Below are positions 42,038 through 51,657 of a DNA stretch of 64,000 bases, in pieces. Each line of letters opens with the position of its first letter. The first letter of the stretch is position 1. The stretch is from contig NZ_BPKY01000001.1 in the NCBI RefSeq assembly GCF_019656055.1, forward strand, positions 1 through 64,000. The letters are read 5' to 3'. The position numbers and the translations under genes were made by a program. The notes under the pieces were generated by a model that was not told where the DNA came from, searched no databases, and worked only from the letters and a program-made list of their open reading frames with translations. Origin of the DNA: Leuconostoc miyukkimchii (GTDB lineage Bacteria; Bacillota; Bacilli; Lactobacillales; Lactobacillaceae).

Positions 42038-42070
42038 TTTTTGGTAAAGTACAGGTGGTGGTGAAATAGT

Positions 42071-44482
42071 ATGATAAAAAATAAAAACTTAATCAGTAAA
42101 TTATCGCTGGAAGAAAAAGCGTCGCTTTTATCTGGCAAGTCGACTTGGGAAACTGTTAATGTTGACAAGGTTATACCTAGCATGTTTTTGTCTGATGGAC
42201 CACATGGGTTACGAAAACAGTCTGGCGCAGCAGATCACTTGGGATTAAATGCGAGTGATCTTGCAACTTGTTTTCCAACAGCCGCAACGCTAGCTAATAG
42301 TTGGGATGCTGAAATGATTACGCAAGTGGGACACGCATTAGGCAACGAGGCAAAAAACTTAGACGTGCAAGTGGTATTAGGTCCAGGATTAAATATTAAA
42401 AGAAATCCTCTGGGCGGTCGTAATTTTGAATATTATAGCGAAGATCCATATTTGTCAGGTAAATTTGGCGCTGCAATGATTCGAGGTATTCAAAGCACAC
42501 AAACAATTGCAAGTCCTAAGCATTTTGCTGCGAATAGCCAGGAGTATCGCAGAATGGCATCTAATTCTGTCATTGATGAGCGTACATTAAGAGAACTATA
42601 TACCACGAACTTCGAAATTGCGGTAAAAGAAGGTAGCCCAAAGGTTATTATGTCGGCTTATAATCAAATTAATGGGACATATGCTAATGAAAATGCTTAC
42701 CTCTTGGAGGATGTTTTACGTAAAGAATGGCATTTTGATGGTTTTGTTGTGACTGATTGGGGCGGTGACAATAATCATGTTGCAGGTGTTGCAAATGGTA
42801 GTAATTTGGTTATGCCAACACTTGGACTTAACGGTACATTAGAATTGGTTGATGCTGTTAATAGCGGTGAGTTGCAAGAAGAGGTTATCGATGAACGTGT
42901 TGATGAATTGTTGTCCGTTATTTTAGAGTCTACCGCTGTTAAAAAAAGTCCAGTAGAAATAAACTGGGAAAAGCAACACCAAATTGCGCATAAAGCTGCT
43001 GAAGAAAGTATCGTCCTGTTAAAAAATAATGATGATATTCTACCACTAAAAAAAGATACTAAAGTTGCCTTAGTTGGTGACTTTGCAGAAACACCACGTT
43101 ATCAAGGTGCAGGTTCTTCATTAGTGAACACGAAAAATTTAGAGACAATTACTGAATCTATTAAGAATTATCAACTCAATACTGTGGGATTTGCACAAGG
43201 ATATATGCGTGCAAATAAGAAGACCAATGAAGAACAATTAAGAAATGAAGCTATTGAATTGGTTAAAAAAAGTGATGTCGCAATTGTTTTTCTTGGCCTA
43301 GATGAAATATCTGAAAGCGAGGGTGCCGATCGGAAGCATATGCGCATTCCTGCTGCTCAAGAACGTCTTTTAGATGAACTAGCTAAAACAGCTATTCCCC
43401 TTGTCGTTGTTTTATCTGCAGGTTCTGTTATTGAAACACCATGGGTAAATCAAGTATCAGCGTTAGTGCATGGATATCTGGGTGGTGAAGCAGGTGCTAG
43501 TGCTATGCTTGATGTTTTAACTGGTCGACACAATCCATCTGGTAAATTGGCTGAAACTTATCCAGTCAAGTATGAGGATACACCATTTGCAGATGAGTTT
43601 CCGGCTAAGAAAAAAGATTCGTTTTATAAAGAAGGTCTGTTTGTCGGTTATCGCTACTACAACACAACTAATAAAAAAGTTCGCTTTCCTTTTGGTTTTG
43701 GTTTGAGCTATACGACATTTCAGTATGCTGATTTAAAAGTTAATCAAGAACAGGTGAGCTTAACCATTACAAATACTGGAACAACTGCTGGTGCTGAAAT
43801 TGTTCAATTATATGTTGGGAAGAAGGATTCGTTGCTTGTTAGACCGGCAAAGGAATTAAAAGGGTTTACTAAAGTTTATTTGGAACCCGGTGAATCACGC
43901 CAGGTTACAATGCCATTTGATGATAAGACCTTTAGATACTATAATGCTCAAGCACACAGTTTTGAAATTGAAGATGGTAATTACCAGCTCTACCTCAGTG
44001 GTAATATTGAGGATGTGCGATTGTCTTCAGAAATTCATGTTAGTGGTAAAAAAGTCCAAAATCAAGCGAATTTGTTTCCAAAATATTTTTCTCATCAAAT
44101 TTCTGATATAACATTAGCAGATTTTTCTGATCTTTATGGTGAAAAGCTGAGTGAAGACAATAATACTGGTATCTTAAAATTAGAGCAAAACAGTACAATT
44201 TCTGATATGGCATTTGCTAAAAGTTGGCTTGCAAGATTAGTGAGTCGATATTTAAGCCACGCTTTGAAAAAAAGCGAATCCAGAGGACAGCCCAATCTTA
44301 ATATTTTGTTCATCTATAATATGCCTTTTCGTGCTATTAGCAAAATGACCAATGGAGCAGTCAGCTCACAAATGGTTGACGGTATGTTGCAGATAGTTAA
44401 TGGGAAATTTTGGCGTGGATTAATAAAGTTAGTGCAAGAATTTTACATCAATAAGAAAAAAATTAAAAATAGAACTGTTTAG
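42071..44482 (+). CDS. GH3 beta-glucosidase (intracellular)
   Basis: 803 residues in the usual GH3 order: TIM-barrel domain (about 1-290) with SDGPHGLRKQ, GGRNFEYYSEDP, SPKHFAANSQE and the nucleophile in FVVTDWGGD (Asp about 229). Next are an alpha/beta sandwich domain (about 310-530) and an Fn3-like domain (about 560-660, FPFGFGLSYTTF). There is no signal peptide. A C-terminal extension of about 130 residues after the Fn3 domain is unusual and ends in a basic tail. It probably hydrolyses beta-glucosides in the cytosol. Upstream is a cre box; the RBS is weak (GGTGGTG). Confidence 0.88.
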   Translation: MIKNKNLISKLSLEEKASLLSGKSTWETVNVDKVIPSMFLSDGPHGLRKQSGAADHLGLNASDLATCFPTAATLANSWDAEMITQVGHALGNEAKNLDVQVVLGPGLNIKRNPLGGRNFEYYSEDPYLSGKFGAAMIRGIQSTQTIASPKHFAANSQEYRRMASNSVIDERTLRELYTTNFEIAVKEGSPKVIMSAYNQINGTYANENAYLLEDVLRKEWHFDGFVVTDWGGDNNHVAGVANGSNLVMPTLGLNGTLELVDAVNSGELQEEVIDERVDELLSVILESTAVKKSPVEINWEKQHQIAHKAAEESIVLLKNNDDILPLKKDTKVALVGDFAETPRYQGAGSSLVNTKNLETITESIKNYQLNTVGFAQGYMRANKKTNEEQLRNEAIELVKKSDVAIVFLGLDEISESEGADRKHMRIPAAQERLLDELAKTAIPLVVVLSAGSVIETPWVNQVSALVHGYLGGEAGASAMLDVLTGRHNPSGKLAETYPVKYEDTPFADEFPAKKKDSFYKEGLFVGYRYYNTTNKKVRFPFGFGLSYTTFQYADLKVNQEQVSLTITNTGTTAGAEIVQLYVGKKDSLLVRPAKELKGFTKVYLEPGESRQVTMPFDDKTFRYYNAQAHSFEIEDGNYQLYLSGNIEDVRLSSEIHVSGKKVQNQANLFPKYFSHQISDITLADFSDLYGEKLSEDNNTGILKLEQNSTISDMAFAKSWLARLVSRYLSHALKKSESRGQPNLNILFIYNMPFRAISKMTNGAVSSQMVDGMLQIVNGKFWRGLIKLVQEFYINKKKIKNRTV

Positions 44483-44489
44483 GACGGTA

Positions 44490-44987
44490 ATGCATATGGA
44501 TAATATTGTTGGGGTTACAAAAAAGTTTAAAAATAGCCATCCCGATTTATATGAATTTATTGTATTTAATATTATGAGTAATGTTGCGACCATAACAAAT
44601 TTTCTTGTATTGTGGCTGGGTACTGGGTTATTATTTAATAAAATAGATGGACCATTTCATTGGTGGTTTTTTGACTACGGTACTGCGCAAGGTGGATTAG
44701 GAGGGTTTTTGAGTTTCCTACTCGCATATATCTGTGCACAGATAGTTAATTTTATTGTTCAGCGTAAAGTGGTTTTTGGTTCGAAAGTTCAAATTAGTCA
44801 AGTGATTTATATCTATATTTTAACTGTGGTTGTTGTAGGAATCATCTCGGTGTGGTTACCGCCTTATATTATTAAGCAGTTAGCACCAATTATTGGCGTA
44901 TGGGCGGCGACAGTCGCAAATGTTGTAAACATTGTTGTTCAGGTTGTCATTAATTATCCAATGATGAAATTTGTAATTATGAAGTAG
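44490..44987 (+). CDS. GtrA-like membrane protein
   Basis: 165 residues with four membrane segments. The layout, including YEFIVFNIMSNVATITNFLVLW and the C-terminal VVINYPMMKFVIM, is that of GtrA family proteins, thought to flip undecaprenyl-phosphate sugars. The start is at 44490 or 44496. It lies 7 bp after the GH3 gene and 8 bp before a GT2 gene, the usual GtrA-glycosyltransferase pairing. Confidence 0.83.
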   Translation: MHMDNIVGVTKKFKNSHPDLYEFIVFNIMSNVATITNFLVLWLGTGLLFNKIDGPFHWWFFDYGTAQGGLGGFLSFLLAYICAQIVNFIVQRKVVFGSKVQISQVIYIYILTVVVVGIISVWLPPYIIKQLAPIIGVWAATVANVVNIVVQVVINYPMMKFVIMK

Positions 44988-44995
44988 AGAAAAAT

Positions 44996-46009
44996 ATGAA
45001 ATTATTAAGTATCATTGTTCCTTGTTATAATGCAGAATCTTTTATGGAACGCTGCGTAAATTCACTGATTTTGGGAGGTGATGAGATTGAAGTTATTTTA
45101 GTCAATGATGGTTCAACTGATAAAACGAAACAAATCATTGATTGGTATGTCAAAAAATTCCCACAAATTGTGGTCGCGATTCATCAAAAAAATGGTGGAC
45201 ATGGTGCTGCCATTAATAGTGGATTGAGGGAGGTAACAGCCGAATACGTGAAAGTCGTAGACAGTGATGACTGGCTTGATGTGGAGGCACTGCATCAAAT
45301 TTTGAATTTTCTACGTGGGAATCTCGCAACAAAACAAAGCATTGATATGATAATCAGCAATTATATCTATGATAAACAAGGTAGTAAGCATAAAAAAGTG
45401 ATTAACTATCCAAAAATCCCAAAAGACCAAGTATTATCATGGGATGATTTACACTTTTCAGTTGGTCAATATCTTTTAATGCATTCGGTTATTTATAGAA
45501 CTGATATTTTAAAAAATGATGCAAAATTAAAATTACCACAACACAGTTTTTATGTAGATAATATTTATGTCTTTGAGCCTTTAGTTTATGTGAAAAAAAT
45601 GTATTATCTTGATCTTGATTTATATCATTATTTCATCGGGCGCGAAGACCAATCTGTTAATGAAAAAGTGATGATTAAAAAAATTGACCAGCAATTGGCA
45701 GTTAATCGTCAACTCGTTAATTTTTACACTGAAAATGTTGATTTTGATACTGCAGTTGGGAAATACATGGGTAGATATGTTGAAATTATCACAACGATTT
45801 CATCGATTATTTTGTTAAAAGAAAATACAATGAATAGTTTGCAACGTAAAAAAGATTTATGGGATTTTATTGAACAGCAAGATGAATTATTATACAGAAA
45901 AATGCGTCGTCGCGTATTTGGAATTGGTGTTAATTTAACAGGAAAAATTGGTAGAAAAACCGCTGTGATTGCCTATCACATGGTACAAAAAGTTTATGGA
46001 TTTAATTAG
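44996..46009 (+). CDS. GT2 family glycosyltransferase
   Basis: 337 residues. SIIVPCYNAESFMERCVNSL, VILVNDGSTDKT, HQKNGGHGAAINSGL and the DSDDW metal motif (about residue 90) define a GT2 enzyme. There is no C-terminal pair of membrane helices as in GtrB, so the product may act on a lipid or protein acceptor at the membrane surface. It follows gtrA with a short gap and ends at a hairpin. Confidence 0.85.
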   Translation: MKLLSIIVPCYNAESFMERCVNSLILGGDEIEVILVNDGSTDKTKQIIDWYVKKFPQIVVAIHQKNGGHGAAINSGLREVTAEYVKVVDSDDWLDVEALHQILNFLRGNLATKQSIDMIISNYIYDKQGSKHKKVINYPKIPKDQVLSWDDLHFSVGQYLLMHSVIYRTDILKNDAKLKLPQHSFYVDNIYVFEPLVYVKKMYYLDLDLYHYFIGREDQSVNEKVMIKKIDQQLAVNRQLVNFYTENVDFDTAVGKYMGRYVEIITTISSIILLKENTMNSLQRKKDLWDFIEQQDELLYRKMRRRVFGIGVNLTGKIGRKTAVIAYHMVQKVYGFN

Positions 46010-46056
46010 GATATTTTTGTTTGTTAAATCAGTTTTAATGTTATAGTTAAACTAAA

Positions 46057-46100
46057 AGCAACGAAGTATGAATAAATAATCAGATTTGTTGCTATTTTTT
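46057..46100 (+). terminator. Weak terminator after the GT2 gene
   Basis: AGCAAC / GTTGCT arms (46057-46062 and 46088-46093) enclose a long AT-rich loop with some internal pairing and are followed by ATTTTTTT. Confidence 0.5.
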
Positions 46101-46110
46101 TAAAAGTAAA

Positions 46111-46124
46111 AGTAAACGCTTACA
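46111..46124. promoter_or_regulatory. cre site (CcpA box) upstream of the membrane GH3 gene
   Basis: AGTAAACGCTTACA matches TGWAANCGNTNWCA at all positions but the first, 32 bp before the start codon. Confidence 0.72.
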
Positions 46125-46155
46125 TTTATTATTTTATAGTGAAGGATAAGGAAAA

Positions 46156-49053
46156 ATGAAAAAATATCGTGGTCTTGTTATTTCTTTTATTATCGCAATA
46201 GCAGCAATTGGAGGAGGCGTGTGGTATATCAACGGCATACTCGCAGGGGGCATTGTTACAATGGCCGATATTATGGCGACTGTAAACAAAGTCATCAAAT
46301 ACTTCATCCCTTTGGTATTGCTTTTAGTAGTGATTATAATTTTATTCATCGTCTTTAGAAAACGAGACAAAAAGTTTAAATTTTGGTTGAAATGGGAATC
46401 ATGGATTGTGTTTTTAGTAGCAGTGGTGTTAACTTTGAACGTTGTATTCTTGGTACCAATGTCAAGTTTGTTTAACTTAAATTATGCGAAAATGGGCACA
46501 GTCAGTAAACAAACACTTAAAAAAGGTGATACTGTCGCCCAAAATATCAGCCAAGAAGGCACAGTATTATTAAAAAATACAAACAATTATTTGCCACTTG
46601 AAAATCAAAAAAATATTAATGTTTTTGGCTGGGCATCTACTAACCCAGTTTATGGTGGCACGGGTTCTGGTGGTTCGGTTTCGAGTAATTCAGTGGATAT
46701 TTATCAAGGTTTAAAATCAGCAGGATTCCAAACAAACAATGATTTGCGTAAATTTTATACTAAATATCAAGCACAACGGCCAGTAATCTCAATGATGGCA
46801 CAAGATTGGACGTTGCCTGAACCAACACTCAGTAAGTATTCTAATAAACTCATTAATGATTCAAAGACATTTTCCAATACTGCATTAGTGGTTATCTCTC
46901 GTCCAGGTGGAGAAGGTGCTGATTTACCAAAAGACGTTAAGGCGAAAGGCATTACCTATAATGGCAACAAAGGAGACTTTAAAAAAGGTGATACGTATTT
47001 AGAGTTGACCAAATCAGAGCGTGATATGTTAAAAATGGTTAATTCAAATTTCCAAAACATTGTTGTATTGGTTAACTCTGCTAATCCCATGGCGTTAGGT
47101 TGGATCAATGAATACGATCATATTAAAGGGGCGCTATGGATGGCAGGACCTGGAGAGAAAGGTTTCTCTGCTTTAGGACAAGTTTTAAGAGGAGAAGTTA
47201 ATCCGTCTGGACGAACAGTTGATACTTATGCTTATAGTATCAAGGATTCACCATCTTTTAATAACTTTGGAGATTTCAAATATTCGAATGGAAAATATAG
47301 CTTTGTAAATTATTCTGAAAGTATTTATGTTGGCTATAAATTCTACGAAACTTTCTATAAAGATAATGAAAGAGGCTATCAACAGGCTGTGCAATATCCA
47401 TTTGGATATGGTATGAGTTACACGAGCTTTACGCAGAAAATGAGTAACTTGAATCAGTCAAGTGATGGAAACATTAGCTTTAATGTAACGGTTACAAATA
47501 CTGGAAAAACTACAGGTAAAGATGTCGTTCAGGCATATTACACAGCACCATATACTAACGGTGGCATCGAAAAGTCAGCGACTAATCTATTAGATTTTAA
47601 GAAAACAAAGAATTTGGAACCTGGTGCTAGCCAAACTGTCAGTTTTGAACTGAACCGCTCAGATATGGCGTCATATAATGAGAAAGGTAGCGGATCGTAT
47701 ACTTTGGATCAGGGTAATTATCAAATTCAAGTGAAAGAAAATTCACATGAAGTTTTGGATTCAAAAAATTATCGTGTTAATCAAACAATTGTTTATGGAA
47801 AGAATAACAAGCGATCTTCTGATAAAAAAGCGGCAACAAATGAATTTGCAAATGCCGCCGGAAAGGTTGAATATTTAAGTCGTAAAGATAATTTTGCTAA
47901 TTACAAACAGGCCACTGCTGTACCAAAAGCAGAAAAGCTAAGTGACAAGCAAAAAGCACAATTATCTGCTCTATCTGCTACAAATGATGCTAGTGCGATT
48001 GAAAAAATGCCTGTTACGAATCAAAAAAGTTCTCTTGAATTGGCTGATCTTCGTGGTAAAAGTTACGACAACAAGAATTGGGATAAGTTGTTAAACCAAC
48101 TATCTGTTAGCGATATGAATAGGTTGATAACTTATGGTGGCTACCAAACAGTCGCCATTGACTCAATCAAAAAAGCACACACTTATGACTTTGATGGGCC
48201 TTCTGGATTTACTAGTTTCATGATTCCTGTTAAAGCAACCACATTTCCGGTAGCAACAATGATTGCTGCTACTTGGAATAAAGATCTTGCACAAGATCGC
48301 GGTAAAGTCATGGGTAAGCAGGCAAATGAGTTGGGTATTTCCGGATGGTATGGACCAGCAATGAATATTCATCGTAATGCTTTGTCTGGTAGAAACTTTG
48401 AATATTATTCTGAAGATGGGACATTATCTGGTGATATGGCTGCCAATGAAATCAGTGGTGCAAAACAATATGGTGTTTATGCTTATATGAAGCACTTCGC
48501 CATGAATGATCAAGAAACAAATCGTCTTAATAAGTTATTGACGTGGTCTTCTGAACAAGCAATCCGTGAAACTTATCTCAAACCATTTGAAATTGCTGTT
48601 AAGGATGGTAAGGCAACAGCAGCGATGTCATCATTTAATTATATTGGTGACAAGTGGAGTGGTGCGAACGATGCGCTATTACAAAAAGTGCTTCGTGGAG
48701 AATGGGGTTTCCGTGGTATGGTTGAAACTGACTACTTTGGTGGTTACGGCTTCATGAATGGTGATAATGCTATTAGAAACGGTAACGACGTGATGCTTTC
48801 AACGACAGGAGAAAGTGGATCAGCTATTACTGGCACGGATAAACCGGCGACAGTTAAAGCAATGAAGAATGCAGCGCATAATATCTTGTACACGGTGGTT
48901 AATAGCAGTGCATATAAAAATTATAATAAAGGTGATAGCCTAAAACTACCATGGCAAAAAACACTAATGAACTACAATATTTTAGCATTTGCAATATTTA
49001 TAATGCTGCAAGGTTTGGCAATTTATTTGTATCGTCGTCAATATAGAAAATAA
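46156..49053 (+). CDS. Membrane-anchored GH3 glycosidase with permuted domain order
   Basis: 965 residues. Three N-terminal membrane spans (about 7-27, 48-70, 84-106) and one C-terminal span (about 935-957) bracket an extracellular enzyme. Its domains are swapped relative to ordinary GH3. The alpha/beta sandwich comes first (about 125-410: ISQEGTVLLKNTNNYLPL), then Fn3 (about 415-510: FGYGMSYTSF), then the TIM barrel (about 640-925). The barrel holds DFDGPSGFTS, SGRNFEYYSEDG, MKHFAMND and the nucleophile in MVETDYFGG (Asp 859). The same reversed order is known in some rumen beta-glucosidases. It would cleave glucosides at the cell surface. RBS is AAGGATAAGG. Confidence 0.87.
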   Translation: MKKYRGLVISFIIAIAAIGGGVWYINGILAGGIVTMADIMATVNKVIKYFIPLVLLLVVIIILFIVFRKRDKKFKFWLKWESWIVFLVAVVLTLNVVFLVPMSSLFNLNYAKMGTVSKQTLKKGDTVAQNISQEGTVLLKNTNNYLPLENQKNINVFGWASTNPVYGGTGSGGSVSSNSVDIYQGLKSAGFQTNNDLRKFYTKYQAQRPVISMMAQDWTLPEPTLSKYSNKLINDSKTFSNTALVVISRPGGEGADLPKDVKAKGITYNGNKGDFKKGDTYLELTKSERDMLKMVNSNFQNIVVLVNSANPMALGWINEYDHIKGALWMAGPGEKGFSALGQVLRGEVNPSGRTVDTYAYSIKDSPSFNNFGDFKYSNGKYSFVNYSESIYVGYKFYETFYKDNERGYQQAVQYPFGYGMSYTSFTQKMSNLNQSSDGNISFNVTVTNTGKTTGKDVVQAYYTAPYTNGGIEKSATNLLDFKKTKNLEPGASQTVSFELNRSDMASYNEKGSGSYTLDQGNYQIQVKENSHEVLDSKNYRVNQTIVYGKNNKRSSDKKAATNEFANAAGKVEYLSRKDNFANYKQATAVPKAEKLSDKQKAQLSALSATNDASAIEKMPVTNQKSSLELADLRGKSYDNKNWDKLLNQLSVSDMNRLITYGGYQTVAIDSIKKAHTYDFDGPSGFTSFMIPVKATTFPVATMIAATWNKDLAQDRGKVMGKQANELGISGWYGPAMNIHRNALSGRNFEYYSEDGTLSGDMAANEISGAKQYGVYAYMKHFAMNDQETNRLNKLLTWSSEQAIRETYLKPFEIAVKDGKATAAMSSFNYIGDKWSGANDALLQKVLRGEWGFRGMVETDYFGGYGFMNGDNAIRNGNDVMLSTTGESGSAITGTDKPATVKAMKNAAHNILYTVVNSSAYKNYNKGDSLKLPWQKTLMNYNILAFAIFIMLQGLAIYLYRRQYRK

Positions 49054-49093
49054 TTTTAATTTTCTAAAGATATAGACAAAATCTAAGTACAGA

Positions 49094-49131
49094 AAAAACA
49101 ACAAACATAATTAATTATGTTTGTTGTTTTT
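49094..49131. terminator. Bidirectional terminator, 38-nt perfect palindrome
   Basis: AAAACAACAAACATAATT joins its exact reverse complement with no loop at 49112/49113. It separates the convergent GH3 and membrane-protein genes and covers the last bases of the latter. Confidence 0.85.
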
Positions 49132-49636
49132 AGTTGTTATTCTCTAATATAGTCAATAAAGGATAGCGATTTCTTAAATGATTAAATAGATAAATAATTG
49201 CTGGATGAACTATGAAGAAAAATACTGGTACAGCTACGAAGAAAGTCTTCATCCAGTTATCGAAGTATCCAAGAAGGAAATGGGGATACAATTGACGGTG
49301 CATTTCAGTAAACCAGACCATCATTACGGACACGTTAAATGCGATGACAAGTAGTGGGACACTAACATGTTTTGGAATACGTTCAGTGACAATACTTGGA
49401 AAATATTGATGCAGTTTAAGTGCAATTGGTAGCGTCACATAGGCTCTTAGATAATAGATAAATGCAACAATAAATGGATAGACAATTAAAATTCGCAGAA
49501 ACATACTTTCAGAAAATCCGTAACGAATGACTGTATTGTAACTGGCCATGATAGCCACCATGGTACTAATTAAAACCCAAGGTAGTGTGTTAGGATGATG
49601 CAGTACTTTGTGAAAAAATTGTTTAAATGATGTCAT
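49130..49636 (-). CDS. Membrane protein (possibly DUF2798)
   Basis: 168 residues with four membrane segments in two pairs (about 18-62 and 95-150). The spacing of the helices and the PFIVAFIYYLRAYVTLPIAL segment suggest the DUF2798 family, whose function is unknown. RBS AGGAAAA is upstream. It lies 68 bp behind the SemiSWEET gene on the same strand. Confidence 0.65.
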   Translation of the reverse strand: MTSFKQFFHKVLHHPNTLPWVLISTMVAIMASYNTVIRYGFSESMFLRILIVYPFIVAFIYYLRAYVTLPIALKLHQYFPSIVTERIPKHVSVPLLVIAFNVSVMMVWFTEMHRQLYPHFLLGYFDNWMKTFFVAVPVFFFIVHPAIIYLFNHLRNRYPLLTILENNN

Positions 49637-49703
49637 ATATTTTTATTTTCCTCATGTTTAAAAAATATTAATAAAAAAATGTGAGCAAGATGATAATCAA
49701 AAA

Positions 49704-49964
49704 TCACAATGCAGTCAAAAAAGTTGTTATTCCAAAAATGATGCCGGGAAAATTAGCAGTAGCTAGTGGTATATCCCGTTCTTCTTTGACCAAACCATAG
49801 ACAACCCATAGGCCACAATTAATAGCAGCTACGAGTGGCTGCACAGGGTTACCTTTTGATCCTGATAAATTATCTATTATCTGGGGAATATAAGACACAT
49901 ACATTAAAATTGACATGATTGTGGCAGTCCAACTCAAATAAGTTATAAAATCTTTGCTTTTCAT
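49704..49964 (-). CDS. SemiSWEET sugar transporter
   Basis: 86 residues, three membrane helices: a single triple-helix bundle. The PQ motif is in MYVSYIPQIIDNLSGSKGNP, followed by INCGLWVVYGL and DIPLATANFPGIIFG, which carry the Trp and Asn of the sugar pocket. SemiSWEETs act as homodimers and move mono- or disaccharides down their gradient. The RBS is weak. It is close to the glycosidase block, so release or uptake of liberated glucose is a reasonable guess. Confidence 0.88.
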   Translation of the reverse strand: MKSKDFITYLSWTATIMSILMYVSYIPQIIDNLSGSKGNPVQPLVAAINCGLWVVYGLVKEERDIPLATANFPGIIFGITTFLTAL

Positions 49965-49983
49965 TATTCTCCTCTTAATAATA

Positions 49984-49997
49984 AGTATACGCTTATT
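49984..49997. promoter_or_regulatory. Possible cre site upstream of the SemiSWEET gene
   Basis: AGTATACGCTTATT keeps the central CG-T core and flanking A/T pattern of a cre box but has about three mismatches. It is 20 bp upstream of the start codon. Confidence 0.35.
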
Positions 49998-50104
49998 TTG
50001 CTTATTTAATCAAATATGAACACGTTTGATACTTTTGATAGTAGGGTCTGTATATTTTTTTGAAAATAAGTTTTATGATATGATTATTAGCATAGGGGAG
50101 AATT

Positions 50105-50926
50105 ATGACTAGAAAACTATTTTGTGAAATATCGCCATTAACGTATAAAATATCTTATGAGTCGCGAATTGTAAAACGTAAAGTATCGGATTATTTGTTA
50201 GGTCAGCTAGCAGTAGAAAAAATCTCAGATCAGCTACCTTATCTCGTATTTAGTCACAAATCACTTATGCGGCGTGGATTAAGAAGGGTGCCGGTTCCTG
50301 TTGAAGAAGCAAAAGTGGCTAATCTAAAATTGGCAGCGCCAAAAGTTAACCATATTCTCATTAAACCTGGAGAAACATTTTCTTTTTGGCATTTGGTGGG
50401 TCGGTGTACTGAAGCAGCCGGTTATCAAAATGGTTTAATGGTAGCAAACGATGGTGAGTTGAAAAAAGGAACTGGTGGTGGGCTGTGCCAGTTTAGTAAT
50501 TTAATTCACTGGATGATTTTACATACGCCATTGGATGTTGTTGAAAAATATCATCATGAGCAGGTAGATATGTTTCCGGATGCAAACCGCGAAGTACCGT
50601 TTGGAAGCGGTACATCAATTGTGTATAATTACTTAGATTATCGTTTTAAAAATAACACAAATACGACATATCAATTGGTCACATATGTTGGCGAAACGCA
50701 TTTATGTGGTGAACTTTATGCGTCTGATACTCAAGAGGATATTTATGAAGTTGGTATAACAGATGAACATTTTGAATTAGAAGACAGTACTGTTTACCGT
50801 TGTGGTCAAATATATCAATATCAGTACGATAAAGATCGTCATTTGGTTAATAAGACATTAATAAAAACAAATCATGCTAGAGTAGCCTATGATACAAGTC
50901 AATTATCTGTCATAACAAAATCATAA
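50105..50926 (+). CDS. VanW family protein
   Basis: 273 residues. IKPGETFSFWHLVGRCTEAAGYQNGLMV followed by GTGGGLCQFSNLIHWM is the VanW signature. VanW proteins accompany some vancomycin-resistance clusters but are widespread and of unknown activity. There is no signal peptide or membrane helix. RBS GGGGAG is upstream. No other van genes are nearby, so no resistance is implied. Confidence 0.87.
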   Translation: MTRKLFCEISPLTYKISYESRIVKRKVSDYLLGQLAVEKISDQLPYLVFSHKSLMRRGLRRVPVPVEEAKVANLKLAAPKVNHILIKPGETFSFWHLVGRCTEAAGYQNGLMVANDGELKKGTGGGLCQFSNLIHWMILHTPLDVVEKYHHEQVDMFPDANREVPFGSGTSIVYNYLDYRFKNNTNTTYQLVTYVGETHLCGELYASDTQEDIYEVGITDEHFELEDSTVYRCGQIYQYQYDKDRHLVNKTLIKTNHARVAYDTSQLSVITKS

Positions 50927-51028
50927 TTAGTCGCTGTGTATTTTGAATCCGGTCATGACAGCACCTTTAAATGTAGACACAGGTTAGTAATACCAAGTGT
51001 TTTAGACTGAAATTGAAATAGGCTATGA

Positions 51029-51034
51029 TATAAT
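51029..51034 (+). promoter_or_regulatory. Extended -10 promoter of the YagU-like gene
   Basis: TATAAT with TATGA directly before it, 30 bp upstream of ATG 51064; RBS AAGGAGG at 51050-51056. No convincing -35. Confidence 0.5.
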
Positions 51035-51063
51035 GAAGAAATTGAATTAAGGAGGATTGCTAT

Positions 51064-51537
51064 ATGTTGTTGACCACTATATTAATAGGCATTGCTGCTG
51101 GATTCATTTCTGGTATGGTGAAAATTGGTTGGGAGGCAATATTGCCACCTAGAAGTCAGGCTAGAGATGAAACTAATCCACCACAACAGCTATTACAGCA
51201 AATGGGTGTGCCACGTCGTATAACACATGCCTATGTTTATTATTCTAAAGATCAAAAAGTGCATTATGTCGCCCTGATATTACACTTTTCTTTTTCCATC
51301 TTTTTTGCGGTTCTTTTTGCACTAACATATAAAACACTACCCATTGTTGGTTTATGGCAGGGTAGTTTATATGGGATTATTATTTGGGTTGCATTCCATA
51401 TTATTCTTATGCCATTACTCAAGACGGTCCCATCTCCAGTAAAACAACCATTTCCTGAGCATTTTTCTGAATTTTTCGGACATATTGTATGGTCGTGGAC
51501 TATTTATCTAGTTGTGGTCGCTTTGTTAGGGCAGTAA
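51064..51537 (+). CDS. YagU-like membrane protein (DUF1440)
   Basis: 157 residues with four membrane segments. An N-terminal GIAAGFISGMVKIGWEAILPPR is followed by a conserved loop with RDETNPPQQLL and a second half containing HIILMPLLKTVPSP and SEFFGHIVWSW. This is the YagU/DUF1440 pattern; in E. coli YagU is linked to acid survival. It is a single gene with its own promoter. Confidence 0.78.
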   Translation: MLLTTILIGIAAGFISGMVKIGWEAILPPRSQARDETNPPQQLLQQMGVPRRITHAYVYYSKDQKVHYVALILHFSFSIFFAVLFALTYKTLPIVGLWQGSLYGIIIWVAFHIILMPLLKTVPSPVKQPFPEHFSEFFGHIVWSWTIYLVVVALLGQ

Positions 51538-51620
51538 TATATGAATGATGTTACAATTTTAATTTCAAGGCTCGTTTAATTTAACTTTTGGTTTAATATA
51601 GCCTAATAATGTGGTAGTAA

Positions 51621-51646
51621 AGCGACCCAAGGGTCGCTTTTTTTTC
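51621..51646 (+). terminator. Terminator upstream of recG
   Basis: AGCGACCC-AA-GGGTCGCT followed by eight T. Confidence 0.92.
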
Positions 51647-51657
51647 GTTCAAAATGT

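Noticed and set aside
50105-50926. Vancomycin-resistance locus
   Set aside because: VanW family proteins are widespread; no ligase, dehydrogenase or dipeptidase genes are near.
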